A DNA stretch of 64,000 nt from Cercophora sp. LCS_1 (lineage: Eukaryota; Ascomycota; Sordariomycetes; Sordariales; Lasiosphaeriaceae), in the NCBI GenBank assembly GCA_036250225.1, contig JAPZLL010000037.1, forward strand, positions 248,001-312,000. The letters run 5' to 3'. Positions 22,598 to 33,362 of this stretch are shown one piece after another (positions within the stretch are counted from its first letter, which is position 1; each line of letters opens with the position of its first letter). A program made the translations under genes and the position numbers. The notes beneath the pieces were generated by a model. That model saw only the letters and a list, made by a program, of their open reading frames with translations. It was not told the DNA's origin and did no database searches.

Positions 22598-23949
22598 TTA
22601 GTCCTGCCACCTCCACCGGTTCCCGATCCACTTGACAACGTAGACCAGAAGGATCAACGCGGGCACTTCAATCAAGGGCCCGACCGTGGCTGCCAAAGCC
22701 TGATCGCTTTGAGGACCATACGTTGCGACGGCGACGGCAATGGCGAGCTCGAAGTTGTTGCTGGCGGCAGTGAAGCTCTGCGTCGCGCTGAGCTTGTATC
22801 CGAAACCCGCCTTCCGCGCTGCCCAAAGGGTGACAAAAAAGATGACGATGAAGTAGACGAATAGAGGCGCGGCGACGCGGATGACGGAGACGATTTGGTG
22901 GACGACCTGGCGGCCCTGCGAGGCGAAGAGGACGACAATGGTGTACAAGAGGCCGATCAGCGACCAGGGAGCCAGGTACTTTAGGAAGACGTTGGTAAAC
23001 CATTCGTGGCCGGCGATCGCCCGCACGGCGAAGCGGGTGACGAGTGCCGCACCAAAGGGAATGCCTAGGAAGACGCCCACGCTGGTGGCAACGACCGAGT
23101 ATGACACGTCTAGGGTGCCGGACTCGCGGCTGATGACACGGATGAAGAGGATGGCCAACGGCGCAAAAAGAACCATCTGGAGGATCGAGTTGACGGCGAC
23201 CAGGATGGCGCAGTATTCCGTATCGCCACCCGCCAAGCTCGTCCAGATCAAGACCTGGTCGCCACGTTTAGGCCAAGATGGAAGGATTCCTCCAAGAGCG
23301 GGTGCTTACCATGGCAATGCATCTCCCAAGACCAACAAGAATTAGGCCGACGCGGAGCTCATCTTTGTCGGGCAGGAATGCCCAGGCAAGGGCCAGCTGG
23401 ACATGTATCATTTAGTTCAACCTTCCCAAGAATCGACGACGCAAATGTAGCTTGTGAGTTGGAGCGCGGGGGGAATGGATCTGCATACCATGAAGAGGGG
23501 TGCTATAGCCCAGTTGATGAAGACACTGAAGGCGATGTTCTTCCAGGCGCCCCGGTGCGCAAAGATGCGGTGCAATACCTCGTATTGCACTTTGCAGAGG
23601 ATCGGATACATCATAACAAGCAGCCCGACAGCTGCGAACAGTTAACTGGTCGAGATACCAAAAGACAAGAGGGAAGGGGAGACATACCTATGGGGATGGA
23701 CACGTCTGCAAACTTGCCCTTCTGCAACGCCGGGCCGACTTCAGGCACAAAGTTGCCCAGCAGGACCCCGAGGACCATGGCGAGCAGAATCCAAACGGCC
23801 AGGAAGCGGTCGAGCCAACCGAGGGATTTGAAGGCCGAGGCTTTCTTCTGGAGTTGTTTCTCTTCGCCGCCGGACGACCGCGGGGCGGGCGAGTCCGCTG
23901 CAGTGTTGACCGCCAGCGCGGCTGGGCCATCGACGGTTCGATTCGCCAT
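22598..23949 (-). CDS. ACR3: Acr3 arsenite efflux transporter
   Basis: Acr3 exports arsenite across the plasma membrane. Four exons (23688-23949, 23489-23631, 23310-23396, 22598-23254) with introns of 56, 92 and 55 bases join in phase to 382 residues, the usual family length. About ten membrane segments are visible, starting with LAVWILLAMVLGVLLG. Family signatures include VSIPIAVGLLVMMYPILCKV, GLGRCIAMVLIWTSLAGGD with the conserved cysteine that binds arsenite, SILQMVLFAPLAILFI and PWSLIGLLYTIVVLFASQGR. The tail FTAASNNFELAIAVAVA is also typical. It is divergent from ArsH (promoter 23950-24596) and tandem with Arr2. The gene looks fully intact. Confidence 0.93.
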
Positions 23950-24596
23950 TCTTGGGTGACTGGAAATTCAAGTTGTGTCGCCTCAAATGGATGGATGGCA
24001 AGGCCTGTGGTTGACTTCCGTCATGTCTGAAGAGAATGAGAGGCGGCATAGGGAAGAAATGGGATGCGGTGCGGTCGATATATCCTCGTATGAAAGCAAT
24101 CCGCCCAGCGATTCACAAGGGCCACGGAGGGACCAATCAATCGCTCCAGGTGACCAACCCATGTAGATGTGGATGGGTGGGGAATGGGAATGGGTGGATG
24201 GGGCCAAAAAAAATCATGTCGCCGGATCCCGCTAAATCTGGACCAATAATCAGCGAGCAGTGACATACATCCCTGCCCTGGAGACATCGAGGCGAGGCAA
24301 ACTTGCTGTTTCCGATGACCGGTGAGACAGTCCCCGCTTAAACCATTACTTCTTTTCTTTTCAGGATTGACGAGTTAACGTTAGTCATTCGTTTCTGGAA
24401 CTACATGAACCGTCTGGTGGACAATCCCACCATTCCCCCGCGACTTCCTGGCCACGTGCCTGGCTGAAACAAAAACTCATCAACAGCATCGCGAGCTTCA
24501 ACGGACCGTAAGTCGTTTATATTTTCCCCCTTCTCTTTACCGGCTGGCTCAGTTGCCTCATCGCGGCCAAATAAACACAAAACAAAAAGACCCAGA
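23950..24596. promoter_or_regulatory. Shared promoter of ACR3 and ArsH
   Basis: This is a 647-base region between divergently transcribed arsenic genes. TTAGTCA at 24381-24387 is the complement of TGACTAA, an AP-1/Yap-type recognition core, located 216 bases before ArsH and about 430 before ACR3. Yap-family bZIP factors control arsenic genes in yeast; the link here is inference from a 7-base match, which can occur by chance. Confidence 0.35.
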
Positions 24597-25725
24597 ATGT
24601 TACAGCCCTCAACCCTTCTCTACGTCCCTCGATTGTTTCTCCCCAGACTGAGGAGCCAGCTCGTTCCAGTTCCCCAGCGCACATTCCTTCATCATAGCCT
24701 GTCTTCCCGCCGTGCCCGGCCAAGCATGGGCGATCTCAACAACACCGAGGCGGCTCGGGAGCGCCTGATGCCCGTCGCCGACCCCGAGTACCGCTTTCGC
24801 TCGTTTCCAATACGCGCCAGCGACGACGACCCAGCGGTGCGCAACCGATACCGCCCATTCCTCCTGGACGACGAGATCTCCAGCTCTGATTGGATCATGA
24901 AGCTCGAACTGGCTGCAGCGGCCAAGATGGTTGAGACCGAGATTCTCTCCCAGGGGAAGGACAGGTTACGAATTCTCGTGCTCTATGGGAGTCTCAGGAG
25001 TCGGTTCGTGGCCCCCGCCACGGCAGTTCTCGTGGGGTGACCTGCAACAGCTGACGGAACTAAATTTTCGACGCCCAGGTCATACTCGAAGCTCCTTGCC
25101 TACGAAGCCTCTCGCATTCTCTTCCGTATCGGCTGTGACGTGCGAGTCTACGATCCATCGGGCCTCCCTGTCAAAGACGACCAGCAGCACGAGCACCCAA
25201 AAGTCCAGGAGCTCCGAGCGCTCAGCAAGTGGAGTGATGGTCACGTCTGGGTAAGCCCAGAGCAGCACGGTAACCTGGTATTGCCTCGTCCTCAGCAACG
25301 TCTCAATAGCCATTGGATCAAAACTGACAAACTGCCGCCAACAGACGGCCGTCTTCAAGAACTAGATTGACTGGATCCTACTCTCCACCGGCAGCGTCCG
25401 GCCGACGCAGGGAAGGACCCTGGCCATCGCCCAGGTCAACGGCGGCTCACAGTCTTTCAATGCGGTCAACTCGCTGCGCATCCTAGGCCGCTGGATGAGG
25501 ATGTTCACCATACCGAACCAGAGCTCTATCCCGAAAGCATGGACGCACTTTACCGACGCGGACGATCCTGTCGACGGCGGCAGCCGCCTGAAGCCGAGCT
25601 CAAACAGGGACAGATTGGTAGACTGTATGGAGGAGTTTGTAAAGTACACAATTATTATGCGGCCGCATTTTGACCTTTTTGGGGACCGATTCAGCGAGAG
25701 GGAGGAGGCAAAGGTTGCTAAGTAA
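24597..25725 (+). pseudogene. arsH: ArsH-like NADPH:FMN reductase with in-frame TAG
   Basis: ArsH proteins are flavoenzymes that oxidise organoarsenicals. Exons 24597-25003, 25079-25277 and 25345-25725 join in phase (introns 75 and 67 bases). They encode a family protein: LRILVLYGSLRSRSYSKLLA (flavin-phosphate loop), GCDVRVYDPSGLPVKDD, LSKWSDGHVWVSPEQHGNL, STGSVRPTQGRTLAIAQVNG and RILGRWMRMFTIPNQSS. In exon 3 the conserved KNQIDW reads KN-stop-IDW: TAG at 25363-25365 replaces an expected CAG, about codon 209 of 328. Everything else is intact, so the loss looks recent. If the AG of that TAG were used as a splice acceptor, frame would be kept with seven codons lost. The first 43 residues are Arg-rich with no acidic residue, like a mitochondrial presequence; ATG 24726 is an alternative start without them. 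Confidence 0.85.
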
Positions 25726-26188
25726 AAGGCAATTGATACGTACTGTTACTGGAACTCCTTGTGATGTAGAAAGGTGAAGCCGAGGCGTTCGACGATTACA
25801 AGCGCCGGTATGGCCGGTTGGCAGTTGTTTCCATGTTGATGGTGCAAAACCAAGACCTTGATACCTAGCGAAGTGCGAAAATCTCATGGCACAAAACGGC
25901 TTGATCTAGCGGTTAACGCGGTACTCAAAGTTGCTAAAAACATTTTGCACCCCACTGTACCCAACCTGGAACCACCGGCCCGCCAGCTCTCCGCTCCTAC
26001 TAGCGTGTCTGCTGCTGTCTGCGGCGCTGGTCTAACTCGATCTGCAAGTTTGCGAGCTGGCCCTTCAGGCATGCAATGTAACGGACGGACGACACACTCG
26101 ATAGTGTCGGCCTTGGTGCTTGCGGGGCCCCCCGCGACGGGCCTTCTCCGCGGACATCAACACGGATTTCGACGACGCGGCGTCCGTG
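25726..26188. other. Intergenic, nothing recognised
   Basis: The stretch is the ArsH 3' side followed by sequence whose distal end (about 26130-26188) reads in frame with the next pseudogene but lacks a start. No independent feature is supported. Confidence 0.3.
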
Positions 26189-28445
26189 ATGACCGAAAAT
26201 CTGCCCCTTAACTTACCGGAGGGCGTCGAGTATATTTATATTGACCAATTTGTTGAACGGATTCTTGAGGCGGTTCAACAGCCTGCCCTTCAGGAACTAC
26301 AGCAATCAGAGTTGATATGGATGCTCCCTGGCCTCCTGCGTGCGTTTGCCCTTCGGGTCGCCTTCTCGGAGAGGACAGAAGAGGGGAGGGCTGCTGGTGT
26401 TTTCACTCGACGGAACAAGGAGTGAGTCAGCTTACTCATGCTAGTTAGGTAATATTGCCAATATTCAAGCCGCGCTAATTGGGATGTGTATGCAGCCGCA
26501 TTACAAATGAACTGCTGCGCAGACTACAACCCGCCCACCTAAACGACGTGGCATCAGATCGTGGCTCCATCATATCGGCCCCAGACAGGCCTACAGGGGA
26601 GCCAGAGATGGATTTTCGCGAGAAGGCACAGCAATGGTTTGTCGTTGACGAAGAGGCGGACGACATATGCCAAGGCGAAGAAGACAGCGGGGAAGGTGTA
26701 AAGGAACAACAGTCCGTTCATGTTGACCCGAATGTCATTTTCGAGCCCACCCTGAGTGAAATGGATGCGAAGCGTGTTGACTTCGCCGTCGGCACGACTC
26801 TATTCTCATGGCTACTCAAGGCGGTGACGAACCGATTGCAACTCGACTACTGCACGGCTGATGTTTTTGACTCCGTCCACGAATTAGCCTCCACCTACCT
26901 AGGCCAACAAAGAGAGAACAAGGCACTCCGGTCACATCGGGTTGGAGTACGAGTAGCATAGGATCCACGGATGTTTGTCAAACAGCAAGAGTACGACAGA
27001 GTTCGCTCACTCCTCACTATCACCATCACTAGAACAGCAGAGCGACCCCAGATGATGACCTGCCGGGATTACCTGAATCAAGTGTGGCCTGACAGGAGAA
27101 ACGATGTTAAAGACCATCATTACACTAATGACCGACGACGGAGATGATGGCCCTGATGAACAGGTCAAGACACTTTCTCGGATGGACCTCCATGGCTGCG
27201 TGTTACATCGGCTCTGAGTTGGCGAACTATGATATCGGGTGGTCCAGCCCCAGGTTCGTTGGGCCAGGCTGTGCCCTAGAGAAATTTATGATTTCAGCAG
27301 GTCCAGGCTTCTTGACACTAGGGGCCGAGCGTTCAGTTGGGCGTAAAGACAAGTCCCCGGTGATCAAAAGGCCACCAGCTACTTTGAGTCTCTCAGTGGG
27401 TTGTCCAGCTCGTATGTCGTTTTGTACGATACGCGAGACCAGAGAGCCTGGCTCTCCAACGGCGTCCACACCTTGCTCCATCTGGTCCGGGCATCCCTCA
27501 AGCACGACCAGAAGGGCGACTTCAGAGATGAATGCCTGCTCGATCACTTCGATGAAGCCGCCGAGGCCGAAGCGACGAGCCCAAAGGCGGCGATCTGCTT
27601 TTTACAAAACCGGCAAAACCTCGAGCAGCCTCTATTTCCTGGGCTCGACGACCCCCACACTGAGCACACGACCACTGTTGGCGGGCAGACAACCACAACG
27701 CACAACCGTGCTAACACTCTAGTTCGGTTGAAAGACCGGACCAAACGAAGAATGGAAGTCTTGTGGCAGTTGATTGACCATCGGTCAACGCTCGAGACGT
27801 TTACATCTGCAGTACCTGTCAGGCTCCCGAGAAACAAACTGGAAGGCTACCGATTCCCGGAGGTTGCCACTCGCCGGGCCATGACCCCTCGCGTGGTATA
27901 TCTTCAGACCTTCAATGGGGTAGGCAAATCCTAGATCGACTTTATCCAAGCCCTCCGTGCCGTGGTTCTGTTCGGGGACAGCTTTGGCGAACTGATCGCG
28001 GCCAAACCAAGCCCCAACGGCGCACAGTGTACTAGATGGAACACGGTACCGATCGGTAAAGACTACCTTGCGGTTGCCGGGTATGACCTTGAAAGAATTC
28101 TACGTCAAGAAGGCAACGGGGCTACAAACCCTATGAAACTCGCGCCTGGGGTTTACTGGACTCCTTCGACTGCGGGCTTTGAGCAATGTACTTGCCACGG
28201 ACCAGGCCGCTCCCGATGACAATGTGACAGAGTCCAAGTTCTTTTGCCTGGTAAACTTGCACATGGAAACAAAACCCCTCAAGTCCCTATCAGTCCGCAC
28301 TGCGCCATCATTTTCGGCAAAAGCGATACATTCCCCTGGAGATGGACAGATCTGGGAGATCCGGAGAAGGAAGACCTTGATTTTTCAGTGTATGGAGCGA
28401 AGAACTGGGGACGAGTCAAGTGAATCAACGAGGCCTTGGCGGTGA
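26189..28445 (+). pseudogene. Decayed member of a large fungal protein family, unknown function
   Basis: Pieces in order match my memory of a multi-copy, roughly 900-residue family in Sordariomycetes with no known role. ATG 26189 opens a first exon ending near 26418. An intron (GTGAGT..GCAG, to about 26495) leads in frame to a second exon ending at 26961. The frame then breaks and about 200-250 codons expected here are missing. From 27144 one frame gives RHFLGWTSMAACYIGSELAN; near 27400 another gives SYVVLYDTRDQRAWLSNGVH and LLHLVRAS, up to a TAG at 27932. Further fragments run to 28445 (VVLFGDSFGELI, WNTVPIGKDYLAVAGYDLE) with more stops. It is not translatable as one protein. Confidence 0.6.
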
Positions 28446-28813
28446 TTACTGCGGCCGGGATGCATTGCCCGGATTCGTCATGTTCGTTCAGGTCCTCCGT
28501 AGTACCCGTGACAACATGAACTTGGATTGGCACAGAGGCTGTCTCCAGTGTCCATGGGCGCACGCCACATCACGTCTCCAAACGGCTCTCTAGTCTAGTT
28601 CTGGCCAAGCGCCTTGTCCGCCATTCAGCCAGCGCCCCGAACCCAGTAATCCTTGCCAGTTGCCCGCCAAGGCAGATTATAAGGCTGACTGATCTGCAGA
28701 CCGCTATTTTCATGCCCCCCCCCCTCTTCTGCCACCAGCCCCCAAACTTTCGCCTTGTTCGCCATTACACCCACCTTTCACCACCGTCTTGCACCTATGT
28801 CGTGCCAGTCACA
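28446..28813. other. Intergenic, leader of the ubiquitin-like gene
   Basis: No coding signal is supported. The last 110 bases are C- and T-rich, as common in fungal 5' leaders. Confidence 0.35.
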
Positions 28814-29958
28814 ATGCCGGACATCACTTTCGGTTCCGTTGGGGACATTATTTCCGTCTGCCTTCTCGCCAAAGAAATCCTTCTCTGCGTAGACGAGGCC
28901 CGTGGCTCGGCGACTGAATATCGATCTCTATCGGACGAATTGCGCTGCCTTGAGAGAGCATTGCTCGAGGCGGCATTGGTGATGGAGAAGCACAAGGTTG
29001 GTTTCCTGGCAGAGAGCATTCGCGAGGAAATCACTGCTTCCAAATCTTGTCTGGAGCGGTTCCGCGCAACGATGAGCAAATACGATGGGACATTCCAAAC
29101 CCACTCACCGGCCGGGCTCTTGGTTCGAGTTTCCAAGTCGCTGCAGTGGCGTCTCATGGAGAAAGATGCCATAATTAAGTTCAGGGACCAGGTTTCGGTA
29201 CGCTTCAATGCGCTCAGCATGTTGATCGTAACAGCAAATGTGTAAGCCAAAGTCCCTCGGTTGCGAAGAAAACACTAATATTAACCAATGCCCAAAGCGA
29301 GCTCACGTTGCAGCTCTCCCAGGAGAACAGCGACAGCCGAACCATTTTGCAATTGCTACAAGGCGAAGCAGCTAGCAACGCTAGTCTTCTGAGATCCATG
29401 AACACACTCCTACGTCGAGTGTACGGAAATATGGGCGTGATGACAAATCTGATGTCGTCTATTCGGTCGCTGGTTTCTCGGATCCTCAGCATGACCCGGC
29501 AAGGACTCCAGGTCACAGTGGCTACCTACCAAGCCGTTTTAGCCATTCAACAATCACTTTCATCGCCCTTAGAGCCCCGCTCGCTGGCCCAGGAACCGTT
29601 TATTCTCGAAGATGCACTTGGACGCGTTAGCCCCGTACACCTCCAGTTCGTTACCTCGTGGAGAGCATTAGACGCTGTCCTGCAAGCTCGATTCGAGGGT
29701 ATCAGCGGCCACGACAAGGTCAAGCGAGGGGAGTTTGTTCTCCAAGAACGAGCAACCGGCAGAGACATCTGCCGACATAGTCCCTGGGAGGCGGCGTTTC
29801 GGCCAGGTCAGGTCGTTGACATGGGTATTTTGTTTCGGCAATTGATCGAGCTAAAGCCTGGTGGTCGCCGTTTGGCTCGTCAGTTACTCAACTTAAACGC
29901 CTGTCCAAACTGTCAGGCCCTCCCGGAGAGTGATGAAAGGCAGGATACAAAATGGTAG
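28814..29958 (+). CDS. Ubiquitin-like-domain protein with fungal NLR-type N-terminus
   Basis: Exons 28814-29241 and 29298-29958 join in phase over a 56-base intron (GTAAGC, branch CTAAT) to 362 residues. The N-terminal 140 residues (FGSVGDIISVCLLAKEILLC and following helices) resemble the helical domain at the N-terminus of many fungal STAND/NLR-like proteins. The second exon ends in the region PFILEDALGRVSPVHLQFVT, GEFVLQERATGRDICR and PWEAAFRPGQVVDM, characteristic of a ubiquitin-like domain found at the end of such proteins. The tail has a CPNC pair. There is no NACHT or other ATPase motif. The function is unknown; a signalling or incompatibility role is a guess from the domains. ATG 28814 is chosen over an upstream in-frame start because the domain begins right after it. 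Confidence 0.7.
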
Positions 29959-30145
29959 GGTCAACACAACAAGATGGCATTCACGAGTGGCAGGAGAGCT
30001 AACATCAGTTGATAGCCACAATTGTGGAATGATATACCGTACAGTTCAGGATGTCGACGATTCCACAGTCGAATCTATCAGTCGCACAACTGAGACCCTT
30101 CCGGCTGTCAACAACCACACGCGGTCAAAGCAAGTCAAGAGAAAA

Positions 30146-31383
30146 ATGGATGCAGTTGCCGACTTTGATACTCCAACCTCAAAAAGGACCAAAGGCGATC
30201 CGTGCGACCCGGGTCACTGTCAAGAAAGCGTCATGATCTTTAAGCGGGTTAGAATTATATCGAAGATCAGAGCCCGGCGAGGAGTTAGGGTTTCGCCGCC
30301 ACAATACTTTTCGAGCTTGGAAATGTACCTCCGTCCCTCTGAGCTAGACGATAACGCCTCTTTATGGCCCTCGGTTGATCGCCGTATCCCAAACCCGGCC
30401 GCAGAATGGGGTTACTACTTCCCAGGAGAAAACGAGATGCTGGAACTCGAGGATTTGAGACACCACATGTTGTTGAAGCTCTGCCAACACGTTATTTTCG
30501 CACCGGTCCATGACAACTTGGATGCATCCGCCGGGATACTGGACATTGGGACGGGTACAGGAGCTTGGGCTCTGCTTGGTAGGTAGAGTTGCAATCCATC
30601 ATCTGGGTTCCTTAGCAGAAGCTGACTTATCATGGCCTGACACAGTTGCTGATGCGTACCCGGACACGAAAGTATGGGGTGTCGACTATTGGCCTCACCA
30701 ACCGTTGTGGGTCCCTCACAATCTCGAGTTCATCCTCGACGATGTTGAGCTAGAGTGGCTTGAATCAACCTTCGATGCTGATAAAAGGCTAATGTATATC
30801 CATGCCCGCGAAATGGTATTGGCAATCACGGACCAGTCCCGGTTCTTGGATCAAGCTTTCCGGTTCGAGTCACCTTCATATCGGTTTGAAGTGTGGGCTT
30901 TGAGCTAACAACTCATTTTCTAGGTCGCTATGCCCAGGGGGATGGGTTGAACTACAGTTCATCGATTATCACCTCCTGAATCAAGCGGTTACGAATCGAA
31001 AAGATGATCCAATTAGTCAGTTCTGGACACATGTCAATCATGGTTTGATGTCTCTCGGCGTTGATCACAGTTGGTCAAACAGTTATTGCCTACTGAGGTT
31101 AATGGAATCGATTGGTTTCCACGCCGCTGCTGAGCGAACTTGGACGATCCCGATTGGCGCGTGGCCTTCCGATGACCGTCTCAAAGAAGTTGGCATGATC
31201 ATGTTCTACGTCCTCTTCAAAGGGGCCAGAGAAATTGCTCAGACGCCGCTCTCGGATGGGCTTGGCTGGGATGATGCCCAAGTGGACGCGCTCGTCGCGT
31301 CATTCCGAAAGGGCCTGAGAAACTGGACAAAGCAACCGTCTTTCACATTTCGGGCAGTTTACGCACAAAAGCCAGCGCCATGA
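30146..31383 (+). CDS. LaeA-like SAM-dependent methyltransferase
   Basis: The LaeA family contains regulators of secondary metabolism and many orphan methyltransferases. Exons 30146-30578, 30646-30862 and 30924-31383 (introns 67 and 61 bases) join in phase to 369 residues. The substrate-independent core is clear: ENEMLELEDLRHHMLLKLC, the SAM-binding ILDIGTGTGAWAL, GVDYWPHQPLWVPHNLEFIL and LCPGGWVELQFIDY. The tail WTKQPSFTFRAVYAQKP is normal. ATG 30146 is the simplest start; ATG 30029 would add 39 residues. It is one of a large family, so a specific regulatory role cannot be claimed. Confidence 0.82.
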
Positions 31384-31695
31384 AGACCAAGGATGGGCAT
31401 GGTTTTCTGAGCACGCTTTCCATGAGGATACCTAGCTCCATGCTCCTATTCTAAACTCTCTCAAGCTGTCTTGGTGCATTCAGGCGGAAAAGAGCCCACA
31501 CTGCCTAAGTATGATTCGCGACTGAATACGCTGTGAAGTAGGTATTGGAATATAATTTTGGTGATTGTTGCTGTATAGCAGATCCACTGAGACAACATTA
31601 GGTTAAAACGATGCATTAGGTTCAAAGAAAGACATGCGAATTCTGCTCGCGCTGCAAAAGACCCAAAATACCCGCCAATCCATCTGACTGCTCGC
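31384..31695. other. Convergent intergenic region
   Basis: The stretch holds the 3' ends of the methyltransferase (plus) and a secreted protein (minus). No gene or structured terminator is recognised. Confidence 0.35.
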
Positions 31696-32412
31696 TTAAT
31701 GATTGTCGTACTTGCTCCAGTCGATGGCCCTTACATCCTTGTAGCACGGGATCTCCTCGGCCGCGGCAAGGTACGCCTTGACCTCGTCGCTCAGCCCGCC
31801 GCCGGCCACATTCTCTACTGTGTCGCACTGGGGGAACATCTTGGTCCTCAGGCAATCGTCGGGCAGGTGCAGGCTGTAGCTGGGGCCGCGCGACGACCAG
31901 GCCAGCGCATCGACGGCGTGGCGGCCGCCCTCGACGGTGGCATTGCAGACAATGTACTCGATGAACATGCCGCTGACGGTGGGGTTGGCCCAGTAGATGG
32001 GACCCTCGGGCTTGACCGTTGCGCCCGAGTCGCCGCTACCAGCCGCCGCCGTCATGTTGAAGCGCAGGTGCTGCCCATTGATGTCCTCCGCCTGCAGGCC
32101 TAGGATACGCCCGCCGTTGTTGGTAACCGTGCTCCGCCACCACTCGGCGTTGATCTCGCCCGGCTGGGCCTCGGGGTCCGGATGCGAGAAGAAGACGCTG
32201 CCCGTGCCCGGCGCCACCGTCACCACCCGGAACGCCGCCGCCCCCTCGGTCGCCACCAACCCCAGCTCCGTCCCGTGCACCCCCGGCGTGAAATCGGTTG
32301 TTTCGGTGACGTTGACGACCAGCCGGTATGCCTTGGAGCTCGAGATCTCGGGATACTTGTCTCCCGCCAACGCCGTGGCCGCGAGGCCTAGGACTGCGAT
32401 TGAGCCGAACAT
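31696..32412 (-). CDS. Secreted protein of unknown function
   Basis: A single exon of 238 residues begins at ATG 32412 with a short signal peptide (MFGSIAVLGLAATALAG). The mature region begins with KYPEISSSKAYRLVVNVT and contains several Asn glycosylation sites and four cysteines, two of which (DDCLRTKMFPQC) are close together near the C-terminus. The layout resembles a widespread fungal secreted family annotated only as a domain of unknown function (DUF7907-like); I am not certain of the match. The frame is open upstream of 32412 but without a sensible N-terminus. Confidence 0.7.
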   Translation of the reverse strand: MFGSIAVLGLAATALAGDKYPEISSSKAYRLVVNVTETTDFTPGVHGTELGLVATEGAAAFRVVTVAPGTGSVFFSHPDPEAQPGEINAEWWRSTVTNNGGRILGLQAEDINGQHLRFNMTAAAGSGDSGATVKPEGPIYWANPTVSGMFIEYIVCNATVEGGRHAVDALAWSSRGPSYSLHLPDDCLRTKMFPQCDTVENVAGGGLSDEVKAYLAAAEEIPCYKDVRAIDWSKYDNH

Positions 32413-33053
32413 AGCGGTTGATCTTGAAGGCTGGAAGAGGAAAAAAAAAAGAAAGAAGCCAGGTTTGGACAAAAGCGAGTGATGCGTGGACAGAACCTGT
32501 GCCATCAGAAAATCTGTCGTACCAACGCATATTGTACATATTCTTGCATGGTCTCTCCAGGGCAAGTGAGGGCAGGTGTCCATCCCACGTTATTAGCCAC
32601 AGTCAATCACAGGGTAGCACAGGGCAGGCAAACTTGTATCGAGCCCTCGTGTTCTTGTCATTAATTTCGCCAATCACGCGGCCCAGCATCGCTGGAACCC
32701 GGCTACGCCGCGCGCTGGAAATGAGCGAGGCAGATCGAGCCGGCTTGTTGGATGCGACCTGCGGCGCCATAGCCACACCCAACTAGCAAACTTTAGCCGG
32801 TCGAGCGGGGCTCGTGTTCAGTCATTAGACGGGTGTTGTCTTTTTGTATTGTACTCTGCGCTCATTGGCTGTTGTTGGGGGTTGTTGGCGGCCGCCGCAG
32901 CGGGCAGCAATCCTTCCCGGCGGGCTGGGTTGCTGAATGAAGCATCCAACACAGTTTAGAGCTGCGTGAGAGTTGCTCGCTCCAACGCCTCAATACGGGA
33001 CTGACAGCAGAGCAATGCTGATTCGTCTAGTTCAGCTCGCAACTCACTTACCT
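32413..33053. other. Intergenic, nothing recognised
   Basis: This is the upstream region of the secreted protein. Short T-rich and GC-rich segments are present, but no gene or named motif is seen. Confidence 0.35.
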
Positions 33054-33362
33054 GCATCGCTGTCATGTGGGTGATAAGGGCACAAGCGGTTCTTCATTAT
33101 ATCTAATTTTCTTTTTTCTTTTTCTTTTTCTTTTTCTTTCTTTTTTTTCTTTTCTTAATTTCTAGTGGTGAGGAATTTAGAGCTGCTGATTGGGTTTGGT
33201 TGCCTGGATTGAAGTGGGATTGTAATTGTCGCTCCTTCCTCCTGTCGGCTCATATGGGCTAGGCGTTATGGAAGGACATTGACCAGAATTCCTTTCACCT
33301 GACACTAAAATAAGAATTCCCGTTTACGATCACTCAGAACCAGGCCGCCGATAACAATTGCT
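33054..33362 (+). repeat. Dispersed repeat, copy 2 (short form)
   Basis: This is the partner of 17906-18421, in the same orientation. Both begin at GCATCGCTGT and end in a shared block around GAATTCC(C/G)GTTTACGATCAC against GATTCCGGTCCACGATCAC. Copy 2 lacks the central 210 bases and instead carries an expanded pyrimidine tract. Relative to copy 1 it shows mainly C-to-T and G-to-A changes (GGGCGATAAG to GGGTGATAAG, TTGCAATCGTC to TTGTAATTGTC). Confidence 0.7.
33107..33156 (+). repeat. TTTTTC-type pyrimidine microsatellite
   Basis: This is a run of about 50 pyrimidines built on (TTTTC)n, inside repeat copy 2. The matching place in copy 1 (about 17960-17975) has only a short T-rich stretch. 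Confidence 0.9.
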
